The translations under genes and the position numbers were made by a program. From NCBI GenBank assembly GCA_052084925.1, contig JBQDEV010000015.1:1-64000 (forward strand): a stretch of DNA of 64,000 nt, in the 5' to 3' direction. Position 1 is the first letter of the stretch, and the number at the start of each line of letters is the position of its first letter. Under the pieces are notes generated by a model. The model made no database searches. It worked only from the letters and a program-made list of their open reading frames with translations, and had not been told where the DNA came from. Below are positions 35,269-43,182 of this stretch, one piece after another. The DNA is from CmP2 sp052084925. GTDB lineage: Bacteria; Actinomycetota; Actinomycetes; Actinomycetales; Micrococcaceae.

Positions 35269-36399
35269 GTGAGCACCTCTCCCGTCACCATCCCCGACAA
35301 TCTTCTCCCCCGTGACGGACGCTTCGGAGCAGGCCCCTCCAAGGTCCGTCCGGAGCAGGTCACGGCACTGAGCGGGGCCGGAGCGCACCTGCTGGGCACC
35401 TCCCACCGACAGTCCCCCGTCAAGAACCTGGTGGGCTCGGTCCGCGAGGGGATCTCCGAGCTGTTCTCCGCGCCCGAAGGCTATGAGGTCATCATGGGCG
35501 TCGGCGGGTCGACCGCCTTCTGGGATGCCGCATCGTTCGGCCTCGTGCGCGCCAAGGCACAGCACCTAAGCTTCGGCGAGTTCGGCTCGAAGTTCGCCAA
35601 GGCCACCGACAAGGCGCCCTTCCTCGAGGCCTCCACCATCCTGACCGCAGAGCCAGGCACCCGCCCCGAGGCGCGCGCCGAGCAGGGCGTCGACGTCTAC
35701 GCCTGGCCGCACAATGAGACCTCGACCGGTGTGGCGGCTCCGGTGCAGCGCGTCTCCGGTGCCGACGCTGACTCCCTGGTGCTTGTGGACGCCACCTCCG
35801 GCGCTGGCGGCCTTCCGGTGGATGTCGCGGAGTCGGACGTCTATTACTTCGCTCCACAGAAGAACTTCGCCTCCGATGGCGGACTCTGGCTGGCGCTGTT
35901 CTCCCCGGCGGCGCTGGCGCGCGTCGAGGAGATTTCGGCCTCGGGCCGTTGGATCCCGGACTTCCTGGATCTGAAGACCGCCGTCGACAACTCCGTGAAG
36001 AACCAGACCTACAACACCCCGGCGCTGGCCACCCTGGTCATGCTCGATGAGCAGCTGTCCTGGATGAACAGCAACGGCGGCTTGGACTTCACCACTGCCC
36101 GCACCCGGGACTCCTCCGACCGGATCTACACCTGGGCCGAGCAGTCGAGTTTCGCGACCCCGTTCGTGACCCGTCCGGAGGACCGTTCACAGGTCATCGT
36201 GACCGTCGACTTCGATGACTCGGTGGATGCCGCACAGGTTGCCTCCATCCTGCGTGCCCACGGCGTGGTGGACACGGAGCCCTACCGCAAGCTCGGTCGC
36301 AACCAGTTGCGCATCGCGACCTTCGCCGCGATCGATCCCGAGGACGTCTCAGCACTGCTGAACTGCATCGACCACGTGGTCACGCAACTGAGCAGCTGA
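35269..36399 (+). CDS. serC: Phosphoserine transaminase
   Basis: 376 residues, actinobacterial-type SerC (class V aminotransferase fold). Blocks: GRFGAGPSKVRPEQV, LGTSHRQSPVKNLVGSVREG, VGGSTAFWDAASFGL, VLVDATSGAGGLPVDV, and YYFAPQKNFASDGGLW, in which the Lys binds PLP. It converts 3-phosphohydroxypyruvate and glutamate to O-phosphoserine and 2-oxoglutarate in serine synthesis (also a step of PLP synthesis in some bacteria). GTG 35269 with AGAAGGAG 5 bases upstream; frames further upstream lie in the leader. Ends 119 bases before the convergent DUF3027 gene. Confidence 0.96.
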   Translation: MSTSPVTIPDNLLPRDGRFGAGPSKVRPEQVTALSGAGAHLLGTSHRQSPVKNLVGSVREGISELFSAPEGYEVIMGVGGSTAFWDAASFGLVRAKAQHLSFGEFGSKFAKATDKAPFLEASTILTAEPGTRPEARAEQGVDVYAWPHNETSTGVAAPVQRVSGADADSLVLVDATSGAGGLPVDVAESDVYYFAPQKNFASDGGLWLALFSPAALARVEEISASGRWIPDFLDLKTAVDNSVKNQTYNTPALATLVMLDEQLSWMNSNGGLDFTTARTRDSSDRIYTWAEQSSFATPFVTRPEDRSQVIVTVDFDDSVDAAQVASILRAHGVVDTEPYRKLGRNQLRIATFAAIDPEDVSALLNCIDHVVTQLSS

Positions 36400-36448
36400 A
36401 CGGATCCGGGCTGACCGGCCCGCGCGCGGGCCGAGAGAAGTCCTCAAC

Positions 36449-36494
36449 GCGAAGGGGGTCGAACGCCACTTCAACGGGCGTTCGACCCCTTCGC
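36449..36494. terminator. Bidirectional terminator between serC and DUF3027 gene
   Basis: GCGAAGGGGGTCGAACGCC (36449-36467) pairs with its complement at 36477-36494, with a one-base bulge and a short loop. It separates two convergent genes. Confidence 0.88.
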
Positions 36495-36517
36495 TGTGTG
36501 GAGACACGGTTGCTTCG

Positions 36518-37384
36518 CTACTCGGCGGCCACGTCCCCGACGGGCTCAGCAGCGTCGGCGTTCTGGGATTTCTGGGCCTTCTCGGCTTTTCGCGCAGCCT
36601 TCTGCTCGGCCTTCTTCTTTGCCTTCTTGGCAGCCTTCTTCTTCGCAGCCTTCGCAGCCTTCTTCGCGGCCTTGGCTGCCTCGTCGTCCGGTTCCTCAGC
36701 GGCGAGATCAGCGTCGGCGGAGCGAGGGGCGTCGGCAGAGGAGTCCTTCTTCTTGCTCCGACCGCCCTTGCCCTGTCCCTTGCCGTCCCGGGACTTGTTC
36801 TTCTTGCCCTTGTTCTTGCTCTGATCGCTCTTGCCGCGGCCGGGACCGTCGGCAGACTCTCCCGACGGCGATTCTTCGGAGTCGGAATCGGAGCCAGCGT
36901 CGGAGTCGGCAGTATCGGCGTCGGCGTCATCGGTTTCACCGCGGAACTCGGCCAGTGCCTTCTCCGGGTCTTGCCCCTCGGCGATCGCACGCAGTCGCAC
37001 GCGCTCCTCCTCGGAGGCGCGCTCGGACCACGGCACCCACGGGGGCGAGAGCAGCGCGCCCTCGCCGGGCAGCATGCCCAGCTCGCACACGGTCAGCGTC
37101 TTGCTGCGCGGGGCCCGGGCCAGGGTGCAGAACCACTCCCAGCCGCGGTAGCCGCGCACATGGGCGACGAAACGGTGGGTGACCACCCGGTCGTCGTCGG
37201 CGACGGCACTGACGTGTTCGCCGATCTCGGCCGGATCGATCGTCTCGAGCAGCGCCCCGCGGGCTGTTTCGACCGCCTCGGCCAGCATCTCGTCGAGTTT
37301 GGGACGACGGCGACCGGAGCGGACCGGACCCAGGGTCGGGTTCTCCAGGACGGCGGTGTCAGTGGTCTCTGCGGGTTCAGGCAT
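36518..37384 (-). CDS. DUF3027 protein with lysine/alanine-rich histone-H1-like tail
   Basis: 288 residues. The first ~140 (RPKLDEMLAEAVETARGALLE, then VVTHRFVAHVRGYRGWEWFCTLARAPRSKTLTVCELGMLPGEGALLSPPWVPWSER) are DUF3027, a domain widespread in actinobacteria with unknown function and aromatic, possibly nucleic-acid-binding, character. The second half is acidic (DDADADTADSDAGSDSDSEES), then strongly basic (GKKNKSRDGKGQGKGGRSKKKD and AAKAAKKKAAKKAKKKAEQK), like eukaryotic H1 or mycobacterial HupB tails. It overlaps the end of the cold-shock gene by 8 bases. Start at ATG 37384 is weakly placed; TTG 37399 is an alternative. The pairing with a cold-shock protein supports a nucleic-acid role. Confidence 0.8.
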   Translation of the reverse strand: MPEPAETTDTAVLENPTLGPVRSGRRRPKLDEMLAEAVETARGALLETIDPAEIGEHVSAVADDDRVVTHRFVAHVRGYRGWEWFCTLARAPRSKTLTVCELGMLPGEGALLSPPWVPWSERASEEERVRLRAIAEGQDPEKALAEFRGETDDADADTADSDAGSDSDSEESPSGESADGPGRGKSDQSKNKGKKNKSRDGKGQGKGGRSKKKDSSADAPRSADADLAAEEPDDEAAKAAKKAAKAAKKKAAKKAKKKAEQKAARKAEKAQKSQNADAAEPVGDVAAE

Positions 37385-37760
37385 CGAGATCGTCCGCAAC
37401 CTTCCTCAGGACTTGAGCGAGTTTCTCGGACTGCGAGCGCGGCGGGTACTTGCCCTTGCGTAGCGAGGTGGACGCGGAATCCAGCCAGCGGATCAGGTCA
37501 TCCATCATGGTGGCCATGTCCTGTGGCTGGGGTCGCTGGTTGCGCACCACCGAGGTGCCGCGATCGATCACCGTGGCGGACAGCGCCTGCAGGCCGCGAC
37601 GACCTTCGGCGATGCCGAACTCCATGCGGGTGCCGGCACGCAACTCGGTCACCCCGCTGGGCAGGGCCGAGGAGGGCAGGTGTACTTCCTGACCTTCGTC
37701 GCTCTGCAGAAATCCGAAACCCTTCTTCGAATCGTAGAACTTCACTTTGCCGGTGGGCAT
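37377..37760 (-). CDS. Cold-shock domain protein with C-terminal extension
   Basis: 127 residues. Residues 1-66 are a cold-shock fold: MPTGKVKFYDSKKGFGFLQSDEGQEVHLPSSALPSG with RNP1-like KGFGFL. RNP2 is altered (EVHLPSSA instead of the usual DVFVHFSA), so it lacks two aromatic residues that stack on nucleic acid. The ~60-residue C-terminal extension (DDLIRWLDSASTSLRKGKYPPRSQSEKLAQVLRKVADDLDA) is helical and common in the actinobacterial CspB-like group. It likely binds single-stranded RNA/DNA. Start at 37760 with GAGGAA 9 bases upstream; ATG 37769 is too close to it. Confidence 0.9.
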   Translation of the reverse strand: MPTGKVKFYDSKKGFGFLQSDEGQEVHLPSSALPSGVTELRAGTRMEFGIAEGRRGLQALSATVIDRGTSVVRNQRPQPQDMATMMDDLIRWLDSASTSLRKGKYPPRSQSEKLAQVLRKVADDLDA

Positions 37761-37961
37761 CTTCTTCATTTCCTCTGACGTACTTGTGGTGACACGGTCC
37801 ACCGTCAGCGCGCGCGGGACTGAGCTGCGCCGGTGGCCGGCACCCTGCGTCGCGCCGCAGTGGCCGCTGGCTGAGGCGGAATCGTCGTCACGCCCCGCAG
37901 CGGGAGAGTCTGTAGTTCAGACAAGGATACCCCCTGGCAGGGTTCGGCGTAGACTGAACAG

Positions 37962-38249
37962 ATGACCACACCGACCACACCACGCCACAGCACCACCCCG
38001 GCCATGCCCTCCGCGGCAGCCCCCAGCGCCACCCCGGTGCCGCTGGCACTGCGGGTGCTGCTCTGGGTCGGCGTCGTGATCACGTTGGCTTCCTTCGCGG
38101 CCACCCTGACACTGCTGGTGGTCTACTTCGTGGGTACTGCGCAGCTTCCCGCGCTGTTCTGGCTGGCGCTGTTCGCCTTCCCCGTCGGTTTCACGCTGAT
38201 CCTCATCTACCTCGTGGCGGCCGCGCTGCTGCGCCGTCGGCAGGCGTGA
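37962..38249 (+). CDS. Small two-helix membrane protein
   Basis: 95 residues: a Thr/Pro/Ala-rich cytosolic or external start, then two helices (VLLWVGVVITLASFAATLTLLVVYFVG; FWLALFAFPVGFTLILIYLVAAALLRRR). No family recognised. ATG 37962 follows TAGACT (37950-37955) by exactly 6 bases and has no Shine-Dalgarno, a textbook leaderless layout for this genome. It is divergent from the cold-shock gene and precedes the XPB-partner gene by 52 bases, so it may be the first gene of that operon. Confidence 0.75.
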   Translation: MTTPTTPRHSTTPAMPSAAAPSATPVPLALRVLLWVGVVITLASFAATLTLLVVYFVGTAQLPALFWLALFAFPVGFTLILIYLVAAALLRRRQA

Positions 38250-38301
38250 GACGGATTCCGACCCGTTTCCTCGCCACATTGGCCGTCGTGCCACCGGCCT
38301 C

Positions 38302-40710
38302 GTGATGACCACCCTGCTGGAGCATCTGACAGCACTCAGCGACGGCCAGCTGCGCTTGCTGTTCCGCCATCGCCCCGACCTGGGCATTCCGGGTGTGGCC
38401 GATTTCTCGGGGCTGGCCACCCGCGCCTCGACGCAGATCTCCGTGTTGCGGGCCCTGGAGCGGCTCAACGAACCACAGCTGCAGGTGCTCACGGCCGCCG
38501 TGGTGCATTCGGCCGGATCCGCGAGTGTGACCGACCTGAGCGCGCTGCTCGCCCCGGAGCCCGCGGAGCACCAGGAGCAGGTGGCCGCCACGGTGGCAGA
38601 GTTGCTGGAGCGCGCCCTGCTGCTGCCCGCGACGGATCAGGCTGGCTCCGAGCACTGGGCGGTGCCCGGTCCGGTGCGCCGCGCACTGGGACCGTACCCC
38701 GGGGACCTGGGTCGCCCGGCCGCTGCGTTAGGCGTGAATAAGCCGGTGTGCTCCCGTGAGGAGATCGACCAGCGGATCACCGAGCACCCTGCGGTGGAGC
38801 CCGACGACGTCGCCCGACTCCAGCACGCTCTCGAGGTGCTCGCCCACTCCCCCGTGGCGCGGGTACCGGACCCGGCGGGCCAGGTGCTCACCGTGTTGCT
38901 CGACACCGGGATCCTGGTGCCCACCGAAACCCACGGCACCGCCGAACTGCCGCGCGAAACGGGGCTGGCGGCCCGAGGCGGCACCCTGCATCGTTCGTTC
39001 TCCACGACGCCGCCGTCCACCGGGGTGACTGCGGTGCTGCCGATGCTGATCGCCAACGCCGCCGCCGCGTCCATCTCCGACCTGCTGCGGGCGATGACCG
39101 CTCTGGTACGGGTGGTCGGCGCGGGGCGCGGAGTGCCCACCCTGCGCACCGGCGGGATCGGGGTGCGGGAGGTCCAGAACGTGGCGCGCCGGCTCGACAC
39201 CGACGTCGAAGACGCCGCCTGGTTGCTCGAAGCGGCCGCGGCCTCCGACATCATCGCTCTGAACCCCGACACTTCGCACTGGGAGTCCCGCTACACCACC
39301 GCCACCTGGTCCCGGTTGCCGCGGCACCGACAGTGGCAGCTACTGGTCGCCGGCTGGCTGAGCAGTCAGCGCGCGCCGTGGTCGGCACCGGTGATCGCTC
39401 CGGCTCCACAGGGGTCGTCGTCAGCCTCAGCGTCAGCAACGTCAACAGCAACAGCAGCCACGCCCGGGCGCGCACTGGCCCCGGATCGCACCCGAGCCGA
39501 CGCGCCGCGACTGCGCCAGGGGCTGCTCGAGGCCGCCGGGCTCCTCGACGCCCGCCACCCGAACACCGCGGTGGTCGACGGGTTGGAGGCCTTCCGCCAC
39601 TGGCAGGCCCCGCGCGCCGCCGCCCGCACCCAGGCCTTCACCGCACCACTGGCCACCGAGGCCACCCGACTGGGGCTGTTCGGCGCTCAGGCCCTCACTG
39701 CGCCCGGCCGGGCGCTGGCCCTCGCCGACACCGCGAGCCCCGCCGTCACCGAGGATGCTTCCGGGCTGGAGGCGGCCGCCGCCGCGGTGGCCGAGCTGCT
39801 GCCGGCCCCGATCCGCACGCTGCGTCTGCAGGCCGATCTCACCGCCGTGGCCCCGGGGTTCCTCGACCCCGAACTGACAGCCCGGCTGGAGCGCTTCGCC
39901 GACGACGAGGGCGATGGCACCGCCGCCGTCTTCCGCTTCTCCGCCAACACGATCCGCCGGGGACTCGACGCCGGCCTGAGTGCGGATGCCATGCTGGAGC
40001 TGCTCACCGACCATTCCGGGGACCCGGTGCCGCAGACTCTGCGCTATCTCATCGACGACACCGCCCGGCGCCATTTGGCCCTGGCCGTGCACCGCGGCGG
40101 TGCGGTGCTGACGGTGGAGGACCCGGCCACGCTGACCACCCTGCTCGCCCTGCCCGAGCTGGCGCCCGCCGGACTGCGCCGCCTCAGCGACACGGTGGCG
40201 CTCAGTCGACTCGACGACGGCGACCTCCATGACCTGCTCGCCGAGACCGGGCATCGGGCGGCCCGTCCCACCGCGGCGCCCCAGACCCTGCGCCCGGCGC
40301 CGTCCCCGGACCCGAGCGGACCGGTGGCCGCCCCCAGCTTCCCCGCCTCCTCGGCGGTCACCATCACCACCCAGCGGCTCACCGACGACGATCTCGACGC
40401 CCAGATCCGGCAGCTGCGCACCGCCCCGCACCGGCCCACCCCCTCCGGTTCCGGCCCCGAGGAACTCATCGCCGGACTCACCGAGGCCGCCCATCAGCGC
40501 CGCGAGCTCACCGTGACCACCGCCGACCGCCACGGCGCCCACCTGACCCGCAGGCTGCTGCCCACCGCGGTCAGTGAGGGGCGGCTGCGCGGTCGGGATC
40601 TGCAGCACGACACCGACGTCGTCGTCCCGCTACACCGCGTGGTCTCGGCCGAGCCCACCGCTGCACCCACCACCGTGTCCCCGTCCGTCCCCGTCGAGGA
40701 GAACCCGTGA
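38302..40710 (+). CDS. XPB-associated protein with helicase C-terminal-like domain
   Basis: 802 residues. It begins MTTLLEHLTALSDGQLRLLFRHRPDLGIPGVADFSGLATRASTQISVLRALERLNEPQLQVL, the start shared by actinobacterial proteins carrying an XPB/Ssl2-like N-terminal domain (Helicase_C_3 type), mostly alpha-helical. No Walker motifs are visible, so it is not an ATPase itself. A Ser/Ala/Thr-rich linker (SSASASATSTATAATPG, about residue 372) and a Pro-rich one near residue 670 separate globular parts. It overlaps the XPB gene by ATGA and is probably its obligate partner. GTG 38302 or ATG 38305 both fit. Confidence 0.82.
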   Translation: MMTTLLEHLTALSDGQLRLLFRHRPDLGIPGVADFSGLATRASTQISVLRALERLNEPQLQVLTAAVVHSAGSASVTDLSALLAPEPAEHQEQVAATVAELLERALLLPATDQAGSEHWAVPGPVRRALGPYPGDLGRPAAALGVNKPVCSREEIDQRITEHPAVEPDDVARLQHALEVLAHSPVARVPDPAGQVLTVLLDTGILVPTETHGTAELPRETGLAARGGTLHRSFSTTPPSTGVTAVLPMLIANAAAASISDLLRAMTALVRVVGAGRGVPTLRTGGIGVREVQNVARRLDTDVEDAAWLLEAAAASDIIALNPDTSHWESRYTTATWSRLPRHRQWQLLVAGWLSSQRAPWSAPVIAPAPQGSSSASASATSTATAATPGRALAPDRTRADAPRLRQGLLEAAGLLDARHPNTAVVDGLEAFRHWQAPRAAARTQAFTAPLATEATRLGLFGAQALTAPGRALALADTASPAVTEDASGLEAAAAAVAELLPAPIRTLRLQADLTAVAPGFLDPELTARLERFADDEGDGTAAVFRFSANTIRRGLDAGLSADAMLELLTDHSGDPVPQTLRYLIDDTARRHLALAVHRGGAVLTVEDPATLTTLLALPELAPAGLRRLSDTVALSRLDDGDLHDLLAETGHRAARPTAAPQTLRPAPSPDPSGPVAAPSFPASSAVTITTQRLTDDDLDAQIRQLRTAPHRPTPSGSGPEELIAGLTEAAHQRRELTVTTADRHGAHLTRRLLPTAVSEGRLRGRDLQHDTDVVVPLHRVVSAEPTAAPTTVSPSVPVEENP

Positions 40711-42395
40711 ACGAGTCCACCGGCGCCCTGATCGTCCAGTCCGACAAGACCGTGCTGCTGGAGGTCGACCACCCGGTTGCCAGCGAGGCACGGGGCGAAC
40801 TCGCCAGCTTCGCCGAGCTCGAGCGCGCCCCCGAGCATGTGCACACCTACCGGATCACCGATCTGGGGCTGTGGAATGCCCGCGCCGCCGGGGTCGACGC
40901 CGAGCAGGTGCTGGACGTGCTGTTGCGCCACTCCCGCTATCCCGTCCCGCATTCACTGCTGATGGACATTGCCGACGTCATGTCCCGCTACGGGCGGCTG
41001 CGGCTGGAGCGCGACGAGCAGCATGGGCTGGTCATGCGCACCACCGACTATCCGGTGCTCGAAGAAGTGCTGCACGCCAAGAAGACGGCTGATCTGTTCG
41101 GACCGCGCATCGACGCGCACACCGTGGTCGTCCACTCCGCCGCCCGCGGCCAACTCAAGCAGGCGCTCATCAAGATCGGCTGGCCCGCCGAGGATCTCGC
41201 CGGCTACGTGGACGGCACCCCGCACCCCATCGGGCTCACCGCCAGTACCCCGGACACCGAAAGCACCTCAGGCAGTTCAGAATCCGGCTGGCAGCTACGC
41301 CCCTACCAGCAACTCGCCGTCGAGAACTTCTGGGCGGGCGGCTCCGGCGTCGTCGTGCTGCCCTGCGGCGCAGGCAAGACCCTGGTCGGTGCCGCCACCA
41401 TGGCCACCTCCTCGACCACCACGCTGATCCTGGTCACCAACACCGTCTCCGCCCGTCAGTGGAAAGCGGAACTATTAGCCCGCACCACGCTCACCGAATC
41501 CGAGATCGGTGAATACTCGGGCTCCGTCAAAGAGGTCCGCCCCGTCACCATCGCCACCTACCAGGTGCTCACCACCAAGCGCGGCGGTATGTATCCGCAC
41601 CTGGAGCTCGTCGACGGCAACGACTGGGGGCTGATCATCTACGACGAGGTGCACCTGCTGCCCGCCCCGATCTTCCGGATGACCGCGGACCTCCAAGCCC
41701 GACGACGCCTCGGCCTGACTGCAACGCTCGTCCGCGAGGACGGCCGTGAGGCCGAGGTGTTCTCGCTGATCGGCCCCAAGCGCTACGACGCCCCGTGGAA
41801 GGACATCGAGGCGCAAGGCTATATCGCCCCGGCCGTGTGCACCGAGGTGCGGGTGGACCTGCCGAATGATGAGCGGGTCACCTACGCGATGGCCGAAGAC
41901 GCCGACAAATACCGGCTCGGCGCCACCTCCGAGGTGAAACTGCCCCTGGTGCGTGCCCTGGCCGAACGTCACTCCGGCGAACAGCTGCTCGTCATCGGGC
42001 AGTATCTGGACCAGCTGCGCGAGATCGCCGAGCTGCTCGATGCCCCGCTCATCACCGGGGACACCTCGGTGAAGGTCCGCCAGCAGCACTTCGACGCGTT
42101 CCGCGACGGTGACGAGCAGGTGCTGGTGGTCTCCAAGGTGGCGAACTTCTCCCTGGACCTGCCCGAGGCCACCGTCGCCATCCAGGTCTCCGGCGCCTAC
42201 GGCTCCCGCCAAGAAGAAGCGCAGCGGCTAGGTCGGCTGCTGCGTCCGAAACAGGACGGTCGCTCCGCGCACTTCTACACCGTCGTCACCCGCGACACCC
42301 TCGACCAGGAGTACGCCGCCAAGCGCCAGCGGTTCCTCGCCGAGCAGGGGTACGCCTACTCGATCGTCGACGCCGACGACGTCACCAGCGCCTGA
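40707..42395 (+). CDS. XPB/Ssl2-type DNA repair helicase
   Basis: 562 residues, superfamily 2 helicase of the bacterial XPB group. The N-terminal damage-recognition-like region (about residues 1-190) is followed by motif Q (LRPYQQLAVENFW), motif I PCGAGKTLVGA, Ia NTVSARQWKAEL, motif II DEVH (WGLIIYDEVHLLP), III RLGLTATLVREDG (TAT), IV region EQLLVIGQYLDQLREI, V VLVVSKVANFSLDLPEATVAIQVS and VI GSRQEEAQRLGRLLRP. It unwinds 3'-5' and acts in repair or replication-linked processes in actinobacteria; its biological role is less settled than in eukaryotes. It is translationally coupled to the preceding 802-aa protein. Confidence 0.93.
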   Translation: MNESTGALIVQSDKTVLLEVDHPVASEARGELASFAELERAPEHVHTYRITDLGLWNARAAGVDAEQVLDVLLRHSRYPVPHSLLMDIADVMSRYGRLRLERDEQHGLVMRTTDYPVLEEVLHAKKTADLFGPRIDAHTVVVHSAARGQLKQALIKIGWPAEDLAGYVDGTPHPIGLTASTPDTESTSGSSESGWQLRPYQQLAVENFWAGGSGVVVLPCGAGKTLVGAATMATSSTTTLILVTNTVSARQWKAELLARTTLTESEIGEYSGSVKEVRPVTIATYQVLTTKRGGMYPHLELVDGNDWGLIIYDEVHLLPAPIFRMTADLQARRRLGLTATLVREDGREAEVFSLIGPKRYDAPWKDIEAQGYIAPAVCTEVRVDLPNDERVTYAMAEDADKYRLGATSEVKLPLVRALAERHSGEQLLVIGQYLDQLREIAELLDAPLITGDTSVKVRQQHFDAFRDGDEQVLVVSKVANFSLDLPEATVAIQVSGAYGSRQEEAQRLGRLLRPKQDGRSAHFYTVVTRDTLDQEYAAKRQRFLAEQGYAYSIVDADDVTSA

Positions 42396-42403
42396 TCGCG
42401 TTC

Positions 42404-42452
42404 AGCTGAAGTCACAGCTTCGACCAGCTGACATCTAGCCAATGCACAGCTT
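42404..42452. promoter_or_regulatory. Phased CAGCT repeats upstream of the PhoP-like gene
   Basis: CAGCT occurs at 42404, 42416, 42426 and 42448, spaced 12, 10 and 22 bases, i.e. close to multiples of one helical turn. The copy at 42413-42419 reads TCACAGC, the 7-mer described for mycobacterial PhoP direct repeats, and the last reads GCACAGC. They lie 20-70 bases before the response-regulator start, consistent with autoregulation. Confidence 0.6.
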
Positions 42453-42472
42453 TCACCGTCACACTTAACGAC

Positions 42473-43180
42473 ATGAACACAGACAATCCCGAAGCCAAGC
42501 TGCTCGTCGTCGATGACGAACCCAATATCCGCGAGCTGCTCTCCACATCCCTGCGCTTCGCCGGGTTCGAGGTGGTCGCCGCCGCCAACGGTCGCGAGGC
42601 ACTTGCCGCGGCCGAGCAGGAGCAGCCCGATCTGGCCGTGCTCGACGTGATGCTGCCCGACATGGACGGTTTCACCGTCACCCGCAAGCTGCGCGCCGCC
42701 GGCAAGCACTTCCCAGTGCTCTTCCTCACCGCCCGCGATGACACCGAAGACAAGGTCACCGGACTGACCGTGGGCGGCGACGACTACGTCACCAAGCCCT
42801 TCTCCCTCGACGAGGTCGTGGCCCGCATCCGCGCGGTGCTGCGCCGCACCGCCTCGCTGGAAGACGACGAGGCCATCCTGCGCGTGGACGATCTGGAGCT
42901 CGACGACGACGCCCACGAGGTGCGCCGGGCCGGGGAGATCATCGATCTCTCCCCCACCGAGTTCAAGCTGTTGCGCTACCTGATGATGAACCCGAACCGG
43001 GTGCTCTCGAAGTCGCAGATTCTCGACCATGTCTGGGAGTACGACTTCAACGGGGATGCCTCGATCGTGGAGTCCTACATCTCCTACCTGCGGCGCAAGA
43101 TCGACCGTAAGGACCTGCCGAACATGATCCAGACCAAGCGCGGCGTGGGCTATCTGCTGCGGTCGGCGGACAAACGCTAG
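42473..43180 (+). CDS. OmpR-family response regulator, PhoP-like
   Basis: 235 residues. Receiver domain (about 1-120): LLVVDDEPNIRELLSTSLRFAGFEV with acidic pocket DDE, phosphorylation Asp in LAVLDVMLPDMDGFTVTR, then LFLTARDDTEDKVTGLTVGGDDYVTKPFSLDEVVARIRAVLRR with the conserved Lys. The C-terminal winged helix (LSPTEFKLLRYLMMNPNRVLSKSQILDHVWEYDFNGDASIVESYISYLRRKI) binds DNA direct repeats. The whole sequence is very close to mycobacterial PhoP in layout. The partner kinase follows 2 bases downstream. Phased CAGCT elements upstream may be its own binding sites. Confidence 0.93.
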   Translation: MNTDNPEAKLLVVDDEPNIRELLSTSLRFAGFEVVAAANGREALAAAEQEQPDLAVLDVMLPDMDGFTVTRKLRAAGKHFPVLFLTARDDTEDKVTGLTVGGDDYVTKPFSLDEVVARIRAVLRRTASLEDDEAILRVDDLELDDDAHEVRRAGEIIDLSPTEFKLLRYLMMNPNRVLSKSQILDHVWEYDFNGDASIVESYISYLRRKIDRKDLPNMIQTKRGVGYLLRSADKR

Positions 43181-43182
43181 TC

